The translations under genes and the position numbers were made by a program. Shown here piece by piece: positions 1 to 8,038 of a DNA stretch of 19,802 bases (positions are counted from its first letter, which is position 1; each line of letters begins with the position of its first letter). The notes under the pieces are model-generated. The model was not told where the DNA came from. It searched no databases and saw only the letters and a program-made list of their open reading frames with translations. Source of the stretch: an uncultured Muribaculaceae bacterium (GTDB lineage Bacteria > Bacteroidota > Bacteroidia > Bacteroidales > Muribaculaceae); NCBI GenBank assembly GCA_910586475.1, contig CAJUHM010000045.1, positions 1 through 19,802 of the forward strand, given 5' to 3'.

Positions 1-71
1 TTTATGCCTTAAAAAGTTTTGATGTTGTAAAAAATTAAGATGCGTCAGCCCTGGCGGCTCTTCCGGTCTTA

Positions 72-103
72 CTTGCACAATCGGAACTATTTGAGTAATT
101 TTG
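72..103 (+). promoter_or_regulatory. Bacteroidetes-type promoter for the menBCE operon
   Basis: A -7 box TAATTTTG (96-103) fits the TAnnTTTG consensus. It is preceded, after 20 bases, by TTG (73-75), a partial -33 TTTG. The box ends 39 bases before the menB ATG, close to the 43-45 bases seen at three other genes in this window. The rest of 1-132 shows no recognisable gene; any tail of an upstream gene such as menD cannot be identified from so little sequence. Confidence 0.55.
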
Positions 104-141
104 CCTGTTATTAATTCAATCAGACTGTCAATTTGATTATT

Positions 142-960
142 ATGAGAATCTGGACAACAATTAAAGAATATAGCGACATTCTTTTCCAGCAGTGTGGAAA
201 GGTGGCCAAAATAACCATTAACCGTCCTGAGGTCTACAATGCATTTCGCCCTCAGACAAATAAAGAGATGCTTGACGCGATGGCATATTGCCGCGAGGCC
301 AATGATGTCGGAGTCATCATCCTGACCGGAATCGGCGACAAGGCGTTTTGTTCCGGAGGTGACCAGAAAGTCAAGGGCGTCGGAGGCTACATTGATGAGA
401 ACGGCGTTCCGCGTCTTAATGTGCTTGATCTCCATAAGGCGATCCGCTCGATTCCTAAACCCGTCATTGCAATGGTCAATGGCTATGCTATTGGTGGCGG
501 CCATGTGCTGCACGTTGTCTGCGATCTTACAATAGCTTCCGAGAATGCCCGCTTTGGACAGACCGGGCCCAAAGTCGGAAGCTTTGATGCCGGATTCGGG
601 TCATCGTATCTTGCGAGATGCGTAGGACAGAAAAAAGCGCGTGAAATCTGGTTTCTCTGCCGTCAGTATACGGCACACGAGGCCGAACAGATGGGTATGG
701 TGAATAAGGTTGTCCCATTCGAACGCCTCGAGGATGAGACAATGGAGTGGTGTGAAACCATTCTGACGCGCAGCCCGATGGCCATTCGCATGATCAAGCG
801 CGCGCTTAATGCTGAACTCGACGGACAGCGTGGTATGATGGAGTTTGCCGGAGATGCCACATTGATGTATTATCTGATGGAGGAAGCGCAGGAGGGTAAG
901 AATGCATTTCTTGAGAAACGTACACCCGATTTCGATAAGTTTCCCAAATTTCCCGGCTGA
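142..960 (+). CDS. menB: 1,4-dihydroxy-2-naphthoyl-CoA synthase MenB
   Basis: Crotonase-superfamily enzyme of menaquinone synthesis. It closes the second ring by Dieckmann-type condensation of o-succinylbenzoyl-CoA in the cytoplasm. The 272 residues match the family length. Visible signatures are the CoA/oxyanion segments SGGDQ (71-75) and IGGGHVLH (117-124), and the block FGQTGPKVGSFDAGFGSSYL (138-157). Gln-Thr-Gly in that block is the pattern of type I MenB, which uses bicarbonate as the catalytic base; type II enzymes have Asp at the Gly position. The ATG at 142 was chosen because it begins the family-like MRIW...IKEY start. An in-frame TTG at 133 would add only three residues. The TGA stop shares its A with the ATG of menC, so translation is probably coupled. 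The partners menC and menE follow at once. Confidence 0.96.
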   Translation: MRIWTTIKEYSDILFQQCGKVAKITINRPEVYNAFRPQTNKEMLDAMAYCREANDVGVIILTGIGDKAFCSGGDQKVKGVGGYIDENGVPRLNVLDLHKAIRSIPKPVIAMVNGYAIGGGHVLHVVCDLTIASENARFGQTGPKVGSFDAGFGSSYLARCVGQKKAREIWFLCRQYTAHEAEQMGMVNKVVPFERLEDETMEWCETILTRSPMAIRMIKRALNAELDGQRGMMEFAGDATLMYYLMEEAQEGKNAFLEKRTPDFDKFPKFPG

Positions 961-2009
961 TGTTAAAGGCACAATACGCGCGCTACATACTTGACTTCAA
1001 GGCTCTGGCGAGGACTTCCCGCGAAGTTATGTCGCAGAAAGAGACTTTTTTTATCAAGGTTTGGGACGACGAGTGTCCGGAGGTTTTCGGGCTTGGAGAA
1101 TGTGCGCTTTTTCGTGGGTTAAGCAGTGATGACAGGCCAGATTTTGAGGCAAAACTCAGCGAGGTGTGTCAGTCGCCCGGCTCATATGGGAAAGAGGACC
1201 TGAAAGATTTCCCCTCAATTGTTTTCGGTCTGGAAACTGCATTGCTTGACTTGAAAAATGGAGGACGCAGATTGATCTTTCCGGGCGAATGGCCGGATGG
1301 CCGGATGGAAATTCCGATCAACGGGCTTGTCTGGATGGGATCGGTTGAGCAGATGAAAGACCGGCTTGACGAGAAGATTTCTGCGGGTTTCCGGTGTGTA
1401 AAGTTTAAGGTAGGAGGCGAGGACTTTGAGAGAGAGATCGCATTGCTTGAGCAAGTAAGAGCATTATATTCGCCGGACATTCTTGAAATCAGAGTTGATG
1501 TCAACGGCGCATTCTCGCCCGACGAGGCTCTGACGAAAATAGAGCGGCTGTCGAAACTCTCGGTTCATTCGATCGAGCAGCCTGTCCGTCAGGGGCAGAT
1601 TGATCTGATGGGCGAAATTTGCCGCCTCTCGCCGATTCCGGTAGCGCTTGACGAGGAGCTGATAGGCGTCAACGATCCGGAAGCAAAATTCAAATTGCTT
1701 TCAACGCTAAAGCCAGCCTACATAATTCTAAAGCCTGCGTTGTGTGGCGGCTTTTCCGGAGCGGCCGAATGGATTTCGATCGGTCAGTTGCTTGACATCG
1801 GCTGGTGGGCCACTTCGGCTCTCGAATCGAATGTCGGCCTGAATGCGATTGCCCAGTGGGTTGCCACATATTCGCCTGCGCTGCCGCAAGGGTTGGGCAC
1901 AGGCCAGCTCTACACTAATAATATACCCTCTCCGATATGTCAGACCGGAGAGGTGTTGAAGTATGATGTAAACAAAAGTTGGATTATCCCTGAACTTTCA
2001 TGGCAATAA
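960..2009 (+). CDS. menC: o-Succinylbenzoate synthase MenC (enolase superfamily)
   Basis: Dehydrates 2-succinyl-6-hydroxy-2,4-cyclohexadiene-1-carboxylate to o-succinylbenzoate, the step before MenE in menaquinone synthesis. The 349-residue protein shows the enolase-superfamily barrel signature: the KxK acid/base lysines K148 and K150 (VKFKVGG), metal ligands D180 (RVDVNGAF), E206 (SIEQPV) and D231 (ALDEEL), and the opposite-face lysine K258 (IILKPALCGG). These positions make MenC much more likely than a dipeptide epimerase, and the flanking men genes settle it. The ATG overlaps the menB stop by one base, and the 3' end overlaps menE by ten. Within the gene an 8-bp unit repeats 2.5 times (1289-1308), encoding part of WPDGRME. 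Confidence 0.95.
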   Translation: MLKAQYARYILDFKALARTSREVMSQKETFFIKVWDDECPEVFGLGECALFRGLSSDDRPDFEAKLSEVCQSPGSYGKEDLKDFPSIVFGLETALLDLKNGGRRLIFPGEWPDGRMEIPINGLVWMGSVEQMKDRLDEKISAGFRCVKFKVGGEDFEREIALLEQVRALYSPDILEIRVDVNGAFSPDEALTKIERLSKLSVHSIEQPVRQGQIDLMGEICRLSPIPVALDEELIGVNDPEAKFKLLSTLKPAYIILKPALCGGFSGAAEWISIGQLLDIGWWATSALESNVGLNAIAQWVATYSPALPQGLGTGQLYTNNIPSPICQTGEVLKYDVNKSWIIPELSWQ

Positions 2010-2971
2010 TAGGAGACAGCCAGACGATTTGTCTGGTAGAAAGGTTCGTCGAGCTATGGAACGACGAAAGTGATTATATTGAGGCATACACCTCAGGCTC
2101 GACCGGAGTCCCGAAAATGATTAAGCTGAGTAAGACCGACATGAAGGTCTCAGCGCAGGCTACGTGTGACTTTTTCGGAGTTGACGGCAATTCGCTTGTC
2201 TTTCTTCCTCTTGCTGTCGATTATATTGCCGGTAAGATGATGGTAGTCAGGGCTGAGGTGTGCGGTGCGGACATTATGGTTGAACCGCCGTCAAACCAGC
2301 CCCTTAAAACCTGTCCTTCGGCGCCTATCCAGCTGGCGGCTGTCGTTCCGTCGCAGGTCGACGGGCTTCTTGCGTCAAAGTGGGTAGGACTGGTGCAGAA
2401 TCTGATTGTCGGCGGCGCGCCTTTGTCGGAAGCCGATGAAAAGAAACTTATAGATTCCGGTCTGCGGGCCTATGCAACGTATGGCATGACTGAAACATGC
2501 AGTCATGTCGCAATTCGCCGTCTTGGAGAAAAGGTTTACCACGCTCTGCCGACGGTTCGTTTTTCGACGGACGAGCGCGGATGTCTTGTGATCAATTCTG
2601 AAGTCCTGAGCTTCGGGGAACTGGTGACGAACGATATAGTGAAACTTCATGGTCCTGACTCATTTGAATGGGAAGGTCGTTATGATAATGTCATAAACTC
2701 CGGTGGAATCAAGGTGCTCCCCGAAAATATCGAGCGAAAACTTTCCGACTTAATGAAGGGCAGGGAATATTATGTCACGTCCCGGCCAAGTGAGAAGTGG
2801 GGCGATGAGGTCGTGCTTGTAGTAGAGGGAGAGAACCCGGTTGATGGACTTGAGGATTATGCCGCAAAATTCCTGCTGAAAGCCGAACGACCTAAAGCTG
2901 TGATCAATGTCGGTCAGCTGAAAAGAACTCAGAGAGGGAAGCTGATCAGGACTCTGCCTGAAAAACAATAA
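2000..2971 (+). CDS. menE: o-Succinylbenzoate-CoA ligase MenE
   Basis: Adenylate-forming ligase that activates o-succinylbenzoate with ATP and CoA, giving the MenB substrate. Motifs of the ANL family appear in order: TSGSTGVPK (31-39, ATP P-loop), ATYGMTET (159-166), GRYDN with its ribose-binding Asp229, NSGGIKV (233-239), and K314 in RTQRGK, the lysine needed for adenylation. At 323 residues it is short for the ANL family (typically 450 or more). The shortening is at the N-terminal domain and all catalytic motifs are present, so it should be active; compact MenE proteins are what I would expect in this phylum. The start at 2000 lies inside the last codons of menC. A terminator follows the gene, so it is the last in the operon. 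Confidence 0.93.
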   Translation: MAIIGDSQTICLVERFVELWNDESDYIEAYTSGSTGVPKMIKLSKTDMKVSAQATCDFFGVDGNSLVFLPLAVDYIAGKMMVVRAEVCGADIMVEPPSNQPLKTCPSAPIQLAAVVPSQVDGLLASKWVGLVQNLIVGGAPLSEADEKKLIDSGLRAYATYGMTETCSHVAIRRLGEKVYHALPTVRFSTDERGCLVINSEVLSFGELVTNDIVKLHGPDSFEWEGRYDNVINSGGIKVLPENIERKLSDLMKGREYYVTSRPSEKWGDEVVLVVEGENPVDGLEDYAAKFLLKAERPKAVINVGQLKRTQRGKLIRTLPEKQ

Positions 2972-3005
2972 CGAGTTGCCGGCTGTTTCATTCAAAGACC
3001 TGAGG

Positions 3006-3039
3006 CTGCAGCCTGTATTATAGGTAGGATGCAGTTTTT
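3006..3039 (+). terminator. Rho-independent terminator after menE
   Basis: Inverted arms CTGCAGCCT (3006-3014) and AGGATGCAG (3026-3034) pair with one central mismatch around an 11-base loop. Five T residues (3035-3039) follow directly. It lies 35 bases after the menE stop and before the sppA promoter, so it should close the men operon. Confidence 0.75.
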
Positions 3040-3057
3040 CAGAAATAACGGCCTAAT

Positions 3058-3090
3058 TTTGTCAGAAGTTAAAAAAAATCATTACTTTTG
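3058..3090 (+). promoter_or_regulatory. Bacteroidetes-type promoter for sppA
   Basis: TTTG (3058-3061), a 21-base spacer, then TACTTTTG (3083-3090), which matches the -33/-7 consensus of the phylum. The -7 box ends 45 bases before the sppA ATG. A second TAnnTTTG match, TAATTTTG (3054-3061), overlaps the -33 element but has no good partner upstream. The location right after the men terminator supports a real transcription start for the sppA-lpxK-purine-phosphorylase-thiL group. Confidence 0.7.
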
Positions 3091-3134
3091 TAACGTGGCA
3101 GAGGTCTGCTATGTGATTTAAAGAATAGTATCGA

Positions 3135-4904
3135 ATGAAAAAATTTCTATATAGTTTTCTTGGCACTGTTGCCGGAATCTGGATTTCGGTCTTCATCGGA
3201 TTTATTCTGATGTTTTTTGCAATCGGTCTGATTGTGTCGTCAAGCGGCAGCAACATGACAACAGTCAAGCTGAAAGATGACTCGGTCCTGAAAATTTCGC
3301 TGAGCGGCAATATCGTCGATCGTGAGACACCGGCCAATCTGATGGAGCAGATCTATAGCAATGCCGAGAAAGCGGTTGCGCTGACGGATATGGTCGACGC
3401 TATTTCCGCTGCGAAGGATGACAGCCAAATCAAAGGTATCTATCTTGAATGTGCCGGTGCCAATATGGGACTTGCGCAGGCTGAGGCTCTGATCGCGGCT
3501 CTCAAAGAATTCCGTCAGTCCGGAAAGTGGGTCTACAGCTACGCCGATTCCTATACTCAGTCTGACTATTATGTCGCTTCGGTGGCAGACAGTGTCTTCA
3601 TCAATCCTATCGGAATGCTTGACATTCATGGTCTATCGGCAACAACAATGTTTTTCAAAGGCCTGATGGATAAACTCGGGGTTGAAGCCCAGGTTGTGAA
3701 AGTCGGAACCTACAAAAGTGCTGTAGAGCCATTCCTCCTGTCAGGGATGAGTGATGCCAGCCGTGAACAGCAGGAACATTTTCTTGGCAATATCTGGGGC
3801 TATGTGAAAGGTCAGATTGCTGCAAACAGAAAAATTTCTGCAGATTCCATCAATGCTCTCGCCGATTCATTTACATTCACCCGACAGGCTGATTTTTATC
3901 TTAGCAAGGGTCTGGTCGACGGTCTGAAATACCAGCATCAGATCACCGATCTTCTTGCATCGGAAACCGGCAAGGCTGATGAACCGAATATGATTTCGTT
4001 CAGCGACTATGTGGGCCTTTCGAATTCTCCTCTGGGGAAAAATGCCGGAAAGGGCAAAAAGATTGCAGTGCTCTACGCTATCGGTGATATTGTAGATTCA
4101 GGCAATGAGGGAATCAGCGCAACGTCAATGGTCCCCGAAATATTGAAGATCGCAAAGGATGAATCGGTTGCAGGTCTGATTCTGCGTGTCAACTCAGGCG
4201 GCGGCAGTGCTTTTGCTTCAGAGCAGATATGGGAAGCTTTCGAACAGTTCAAGAAACTCTGTCCGGAGAAGCCATTTTACGTCTCTATGGGTGACATGGC
4301 GGCTTCCGGCGGCTATTATATCTCATGTGGCGCCAATAAGATCTATGCTGAGCCGGTCACTCTCACAGGTTCAATCGGCATTTTCGGTATAATACCAAAC
4401 ATTCAGCCGCTGATGAGAGAGAAGCTGGGTGTTAATGTCGAAACGGTACAGACAAACACCGGATCATTCCCCACACTGCTTCAGCCGATGACTGACGGAC
4501 AGAAAGCGGCGATGCAGTCGTATGTCAATAATGGATATGAACTCTTTGTGTCGCGCTGCGCCAACGGCCGCCACCGGACCGTAGAACAGATCAAGGCGGT
4601 TGCAGAGGGTCGTGTCTGGGATGGCCAGAGCGCGCTCCAGCACGGTCTTGTCGATAAACTCGGAGGTCTCGAAATGGCAGTCGCGGATATGGCCGGAGAG
4701 CTCGGAGCCGACGAATACTATACGGTTAACTATCCTGAAGTTAAGGTGAAATGGTGGGAAATGCTTCTGGATATGGACAGCGACCTGTCGGCTGCCATTT
4801 CAGAAACAGATGCTGCCACAATTCAGCAGACAGCCCGCGCTTTACGCACAATACGGAATATGTCGCCTCTGCAGTGTCGCACCAACTATATAAGAGTACG
4901 TTAA
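3135..4904 (+). CDS. sppA: Signal peptide peptidase SppA, 67-kDa type
   Basis: Membrane-bound serine protease that degrades signal peptides left after protein export. It is 589 residues long, like the two-domain E. coli enzyme rather than the half-size Bacillus form. A hydrophobic anchor spans about residues 7-34. The N-terminal domain carries the general-base lysine K194 in GTYKSAVEPF, and the C-terminal domain carries the nucleophile S391 in DMAASGGYY, so the intermolecular Ser-Lys dyad is complete. VNSGGGS (352-358) is a further conserved ClpP/crotonase-fold loop. The gene has its own promoter 45 bases upstream and is followed after 35 bases by lpxK. The order sppA-lpxK-purine nucleoside phosphorylase-thiL is, from memory, also seen in Bacteroides; this is recall, not a search. 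Confidence 0.95.
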   Translation: MKKFLYSFLGTVAGIWISVFIGFILMFFAIGLIVSSSGSNMTTVKLKDDSVLKISLSGNIVDRETPANLMEQIYSNAEKAVALTDMVDAISAAKDDSQIKGIYLECAGANMGLAQAEALIAALKEFRQSGKWVYSYADSYTQSDYYVASVADSVFINPIGMLDIHGLSATTMFFKGLMDKLGVEAQVVKVGTYKSAVEPFLLSGMSDASREQQEHFLGNIWGYVKGQIAANRKISADSINALADSFTFTRQADFYLSKGLVDGLKYQHQITDLLASETGKADEPNMISFSDYVGLSNSPLGKNAGKGKKIAVLYAIGDIVDSGNEGISATSMVPEILKIAKDESVAGLILRVNSGGGSAFASEQIWEAFEQFKKLCPEKPFYVSMGDMAASGGYYISCGANKIYAEPVTLTGSIGIFGIIPNIQPLMREKLGVNVETVQTNTGSFPTLLQPMTDGQKAAMQSYVNNGYELFVSRCANGRHRTVEQIKAVAEGRVWDGQSALQHGLVDKLGGLEMAVADMAGELGADEYYTVNYPEVKVKWWEMLLDMDSDLSAAISETDAATIQQTARALRTIRNMSPLQCRTNYIRVR

Positions 4905-4939
4905 TTTTTGCCGGCTGAAAATCAACCGGACAGTTTAGT

Positions 4940-6043
4940 ATGGCCAAACGCGGAATTCTGTCATACCTTATTCTGAAACCCATTTCAATCGTTTATGGGT
5001 GGGTTGTGGCTATCCGTAATGCGATGTTTGAGCGCGGAATGCTCAAGCAGACGGAGTTTGACATTCCGGTCATAACGATCGGCAATATAAGCGTCGGCGG
5101 CTCAGGAAAGACACCTCACACGGAATATATACTGGACAAGCTGAGCGAGCAGTACCGTATCGGTATGCTCAGCCGTGGATATAAGCGGCGTACCAAGGGC
5201 TTTGTTCTCGGCACAGAGAACACCCATGTGGAGGATATCGGTGACGAACCGTATCAGGTCTATAAGAAATTCCGTGACCGAGGCGTGATGGTCGCAGTCT
5301 GCGAAAAGCGAGTCGACGGCATCGAACGTATGCGGGAAATTGATCCAGATCTGGAAATGATCGTTCTTGACGATGCGTTTCAGCACCGATATGTAAAGCC
5401 GCGTCTTGCGGTTGTGCTGATGGAATTCACTCGTCTTCCGCATAAGGACTCGATGCTGCCTTTCGGCCGGCTGCGTGAGCCTATCAGTGCGTTGAACAGG
5501 GCAGATGTCGTTGTGATAACCAAGTGTCCCGAGGCAATGACTCCGCTCCAGAAAAGGGTGATTGCGAGCGATCTTAACTTGTTTCCATATCAGAAGCTAC
5601 TGTTCTCCCGTTACAAGTATCTGCCTCCGGTGGCAGTTTTCCGTGAAGGTTATTCCCGTCTGCCTCGTCTTGATCTTGACAGTCTGACGTCTTCCGATAC
5701 TTTGCTGTCGGTCACCGGAGTCGCCAACCCTCGTCCATTTGTTCGCCAGTTGCGTTGCTATAAAGCTAAGGTCAAGATCAAACGATTCAGTGACCATCAT
5801 AACTTCACCCACTCCGACATGGAGAGCATCAATGAGAAGTTTACGAATATGGTCGGCAAACGCAAATATATTCTGACCACGGAGAAAGATGCGATGCGAC
5901 TGATGACGAATCCCTATTTCCCGCATCATCTGCGTAAGTACATATATTATCTTCCGATTAGGGTCTCTTTCGAGGACGACAATGAGCAGCCGCTGGAAAA
6001 CGTGCTTGATCAGTTGCTTCGCAACAACTCTCTCATAAGATAA
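4940..6043 (+). CDS. lpxK: Tetraacyldisaccharide 4'-kinase LpxK
   Basis: Inner-membrane-associated kinase that phosphorylates the 4' position of the tetraacyl disaccharide 1-phosphate in lipid A synthesis. The 367-residue protein has an N-terminal hydrophobic/amphipathic stretch (about 8-26), the Walker A loop VGGSGKTPH (52-60), GDEP (101-104), the lipid-kinase signature LDDAFQHR (143-150) and LPFGRLREP (173-181). It shows that the cell makes lipid A and is Gram-negative. It lies 35 bases after sppA, probably in the same transcript, and 46 bases before the purine nucleoside phosphorylase gene. ATG at 4940 is followed directly by a family-like N-terminus; I see no better start. Confidence 0.95.
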   Translation: MAKRGILSYLILKPISIVYGWVVAIRNAMFERGMLKQTEFDIPVITIGNISVGGSGKTPHTEYILDKLSEQYRIGMLSRGYKRRTKGFVLGTENTHVEDIGDEPYQVYKKFRDRGVMVAVCEKRVDGIERMREIDPDLEMIVLDDAFQHRYVKPRLAVVLMEFTRLPHKDSMLPFGRLREPISALNRADVVVITKCPEAMTPLQKRVIASDLNLFPYQKLLFSRYKYLPPVAVFREGYSRLPRLDLDSLTSSDTLLSVTGVANPRPFVRQLRCYKAKVKIKRFSDHHNFTHSDMESINEKFTNMVGKRKYILTTEKDAMRLMTNPYFPHHLRKYIYYLPIRVSFEDDNEQPLENVLDQLLRNNSLIR

Positions 6044-6089
6044 CTTGTTTAATACACTACGATATATTATTAACCCTATTTACTGAAAC

Positions 6090-6902
6090 ATGATTGACAA
6101 AATTCAAGAAACAGCCGCATTTATCCGCGGAAAAGTTAGCCAGATACCTTCTACTGCTATTATTCTTGGAACCGGACTCGGAGCTCTGGTGGATCATATT
6201 GAAAACAAACAGTTCATTCCCTATACGGAAATACCCAATTTTCCGGTTTCAACCGTGGAGGGACACAGCGGAAATCTGATTTTCGGTACACTTGGTGACA
6301 AGCCTGTCATGGCCATGCAGGGCCGTTTCCACTATTATGAAGGATACGACATGAAGGAAGTGACGTTTCCGGTCCGCGTAATGCGTGAGCTCGGTGTCGA
6401 GACTCTCTATGTCAGCAACGCAGCCGGAGGCATGAACAAGGAATTCCGTGTCGGAGACATTATGATCATTACAGACCATATCAATCTTTTCCCTGAAAAT
6501 CCTCTCCGCGGGAAAAATGACAATCGCCTCGGACCGCGTTTCCCGGCAATGACAGAGGCTTATGATCACCGACTCATTGCGCTTGCAGATGAAATAGCGG
6601 CGGAAAAGGGAATTCGTGTGATGCACGGCGTTTACGTCGGCACTTCCGGTCCGACCTTCGAAACTCCGGCAGAGTATGAGTACTTCCGTATCATCGGCGG
6701 CGATGCTGTCGGCATGTCGACTGTCCCTGAGGTTATTGTTGCCAATCATGGCGGCATGAAAGTGTTCGGGGTTTCTGTTATCACGGACCTCGGCGGTAAG
6801 GATGTGACAGACGTTCCGACTCATGAAGAAGTCCAGAAGGCGGCAGAAGCTGCCCAGCCGAAAATGATGGAAATCATGAAGGAACTTGTTGCAAAAGCTT
6901 GA
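6090..6902 (+). CDS. punA: Purine nucleoside phosphorylase, trimeric (PNP/MTAP) type
   Basis: Cytoplasmic salvage enzyme that splits purine nucleosides with phosphate to free base and (deoxy)ribose-1-phosphate. Its 270 residues and motifs are those of the trimeric class, not of hexameric DeoD: ILGTGLG (25-31, phosphate loop), GRFHYYEGY (78-86), YVSNAAGG (107-114), GTSGPTFET with base-contacting E191 (184-192), and VGMSTVPEV (207-215). By recall alignment with mammalian PNP, where Asn243 reads the 6-oxo group (SLITN), this protein has Asp233 in SVITD. That change could widen use to 6-amino purines, so an inosine/guanosine-only label should be treated with caution. It probably forms one transcript with thiL, which begins 23 bases downstream. 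Confidence 0.92.
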   Translation: MIDKIQETAAFIRGKVSQIPSTAIILGTGLGALVDHIENKQFIPYTEIPNFPVSTVEGHSGNLIFGTLGDKPVMAMQGRFHYYEGYDMKEVTFPVRVMRELGVETLYVSNAAGGMNKEFRVGDIMIITDHINLFPENPLRGKNDNRLGPRFPAMTEAYDHRLIALADEIAAEKGIRVMHGVYVGTSGPTFETPAEYEYFRIIGGDAVGMSTVPEVIVANHGGMKVFGVSVITDLGGKDVTDVPTHEEVQKAAEAAQPKMMEIMKELVAKA

Positions 6903-6925
6903 AATAAAACAATAATTTCCAACTG

Positions 6926-7957
6926 ATGGAAAAACAGACAGAAATTTCACAGCTCGGAGAATTCGGTCTTATTGACCGGATTACCTCCGGGCTTGAAAAT
7001 AAAAATAAATCGACCGTAAGGGGTGTAGGGGACGACTGCGCCGTGCTTGACTATCCGGACACTGAGGTGCTCGTAAGCACCGACCTGCTGGTAGAAGGAA
7101 TTCATTTCGACCTTACGTATGTTCCGTTGAAGCATCTGGGATATAAGGCAGCGGTAGTCAATTTCTCAGATATCTATGCGATGAATGGAACTCCGCGTCA
7201 GATAACAGTAGCACTGGCCATTTCATCGCGGTTCACGGTAGAGCATATCGAAGAACTCTATGCCGGAATCAGACTCGCATGCGAGATCTATGGAGTCGAT
7301 CTGGTCGGAGGCGATACAACCGCATCACGTTCGGGGCTCGTCATAAGTGTCACATGTGTCGGAGATGCGCCGAAAGAGAGTGTCGTTTACCGTTCCGGAG
7401 CAAAAGACACGGATCTGATTTGCGTCAGCGGTGATCTTGGATCAGCGTATATGGGGCTGCAGCTTCTTGAGCGGGAAAAAAGAGTTTCTAATGGTGACAA
7501 AGACTTCATTCCTAAGTTTGAAGGGAAGGAATATCTCATCGAGCGTCAGCTCAAGCCAGAGGCGCGAAAGGATATTGTCCGTGAACTGGGCGAAAAGGGA
7601 ATTGTTCCGACCTCAATGATGGATATAAGTGACGGCCTCTCATCTGAGCTACTCCATTTATGCAGGGCCTCGGACACAGGATGTCGTGTCTATGAAGACC
7701 GTCTGCCGATCGACTATCAGACGGCGGTAATGGCCGAGGAGCTGAACATGAATGTTGCTACGGCAGCACTGAACGGTGGTGAGGACTATGAACTGGTCTT
7801 TACTGTTCCTCTTCATTTCCACGATGACATTTCGAAAATGCGTGGCATAAAGGTCATCGGCCACATGACAAAGCCGGAGTTAGGGTGTGCGCTGATCACT
7901 CGCGATGGTGTGGAGATGACGCTGAAGGCTCAGGGATTCAATCACATGGCGGACTAA
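6926..7957 (+). CDS. thiL: Thiamine-monophosphate kinase ThiL
   Basis: Converts thiamine monophosphate to thiamine diphosphate with ATP, the last step of cofactor synthesis. It belongs to the PurM/ThiL family. Motifs in order are GDDCAVL (35-41), STDLLVEGIHFD (51-62), NFSDIYAMNG (79-88), the Mg-binding GGDTT (128-132), DISDGLSSEL (233-242) and GGEDYEL (284-290). The length of 343 residues is normal. Only 23 bases separate it from the purine phosphorylase gene, leaving no space for a TPP riboswitch, so it looks constitutively co-transcribed rather than thiamine-regulated. The TAA stop coincides with one copy of the TAA repeat that flanks a palindromic element immediately downstream. Confidence 0.96.
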   Translation: MEKQTEISQLGEFGLIDRITSGLENKNKSTVRGVGDDCAVLDYPDTEVLVSTDLLVEGIHFDLTYVPLKHLGYKAAVVNFSDIYAMNGTPRQITVALAISSRFTVEHIEELYAGIRLACEIYGVDLVGGDTTASRSGLVISVTCVGDAPKESVVYRSGAKDTDLICVSGDLGSAYMGLQLLEREKRVSNGDKDFIPKFEGKEYLIERQLKPEARKDIVRELGEKGIVPTSMMDISDGLSSELLHLCRASDTGCRVYEDRLPIDYQTAVMAEELNMNVATAALNGGEDYELVFTVPLHFHDDISKMRGIKVIGHMTKPELGCALITRDGVEMTLKAQGFNHMAD

Positions 7958-8025
7958 GAGCGTGTTTGGATTTAACACTGACAAACAAGCATTAAATAGG
8001 TTAAAAGTTAAACCCAAACATTCTC
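7958..8025. mobile_element. Candidate 68-bp MITE (IS5/Tourist-like) at the thiL stop codon
   Basis: The segment begins GAGCGTGTTTGG and ends CCAAACATTCTC. Terminal inverted repeats of 19 bases (7958-7976 and 8007-8025) match at 16 positions and enclose a 30-base AT-rich core. The same trinucleotide TAA lies directly outside both ends (7955-7957, the thiL stop, and 8026-8028), as expected of a 3-bp target-site duplication. IS5-group elements and PIF/Harbinger-like MITEs commonly use TWA or TNA targets, and GAG termini occur among IS5-type ends. No transposase is present. Alternatively it is simply a strong intergenic hairpin (18 of 20 positions can pair in RNA if the flanking A and T are included) that acts as an attenuator; no T-run follows it on either strand. 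Confidence 0.45.
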
Positions 8026-8038
8026 TAAACTTTGCAAG

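Noticed and set aside
4911..4929. CCGG...CCGG hairpin between sppA and lpxK as a possible terminator.
   Set aside because: The stem is short with a mismatch, the loop is tiny and no T-run follows. The two genes are better read as one transcript.
6013..6025. GTTGC-TTC-GCAAC hairpin at the end of lpxK.
   Set aside because: It lies inside the coding sequence, has only five base pairs and no T-run.
6903..6925. Possible TPP riboswitch upstream of thiL.
   Set aside because: Only 23 bases separate thiL from the preceding gene and no THI-box sequence is visible.
6249..6950. A 233-codon open frame antisense to the purine nucleoside phosphorylase gene.
   Set aside because: It mirrors the codon pattern of a well-supported gene, shows no recognisable family motif, and has no promoter or separate context.
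8026..8034. TAAACTTTG as a -7 box for the CapA-like gene.
   Set aside because: It has an extra base relative to TAnnTTTG and lies four bases before the ATG, which would give an essentially leaderless message. Read-through from thiL is at least as likely.
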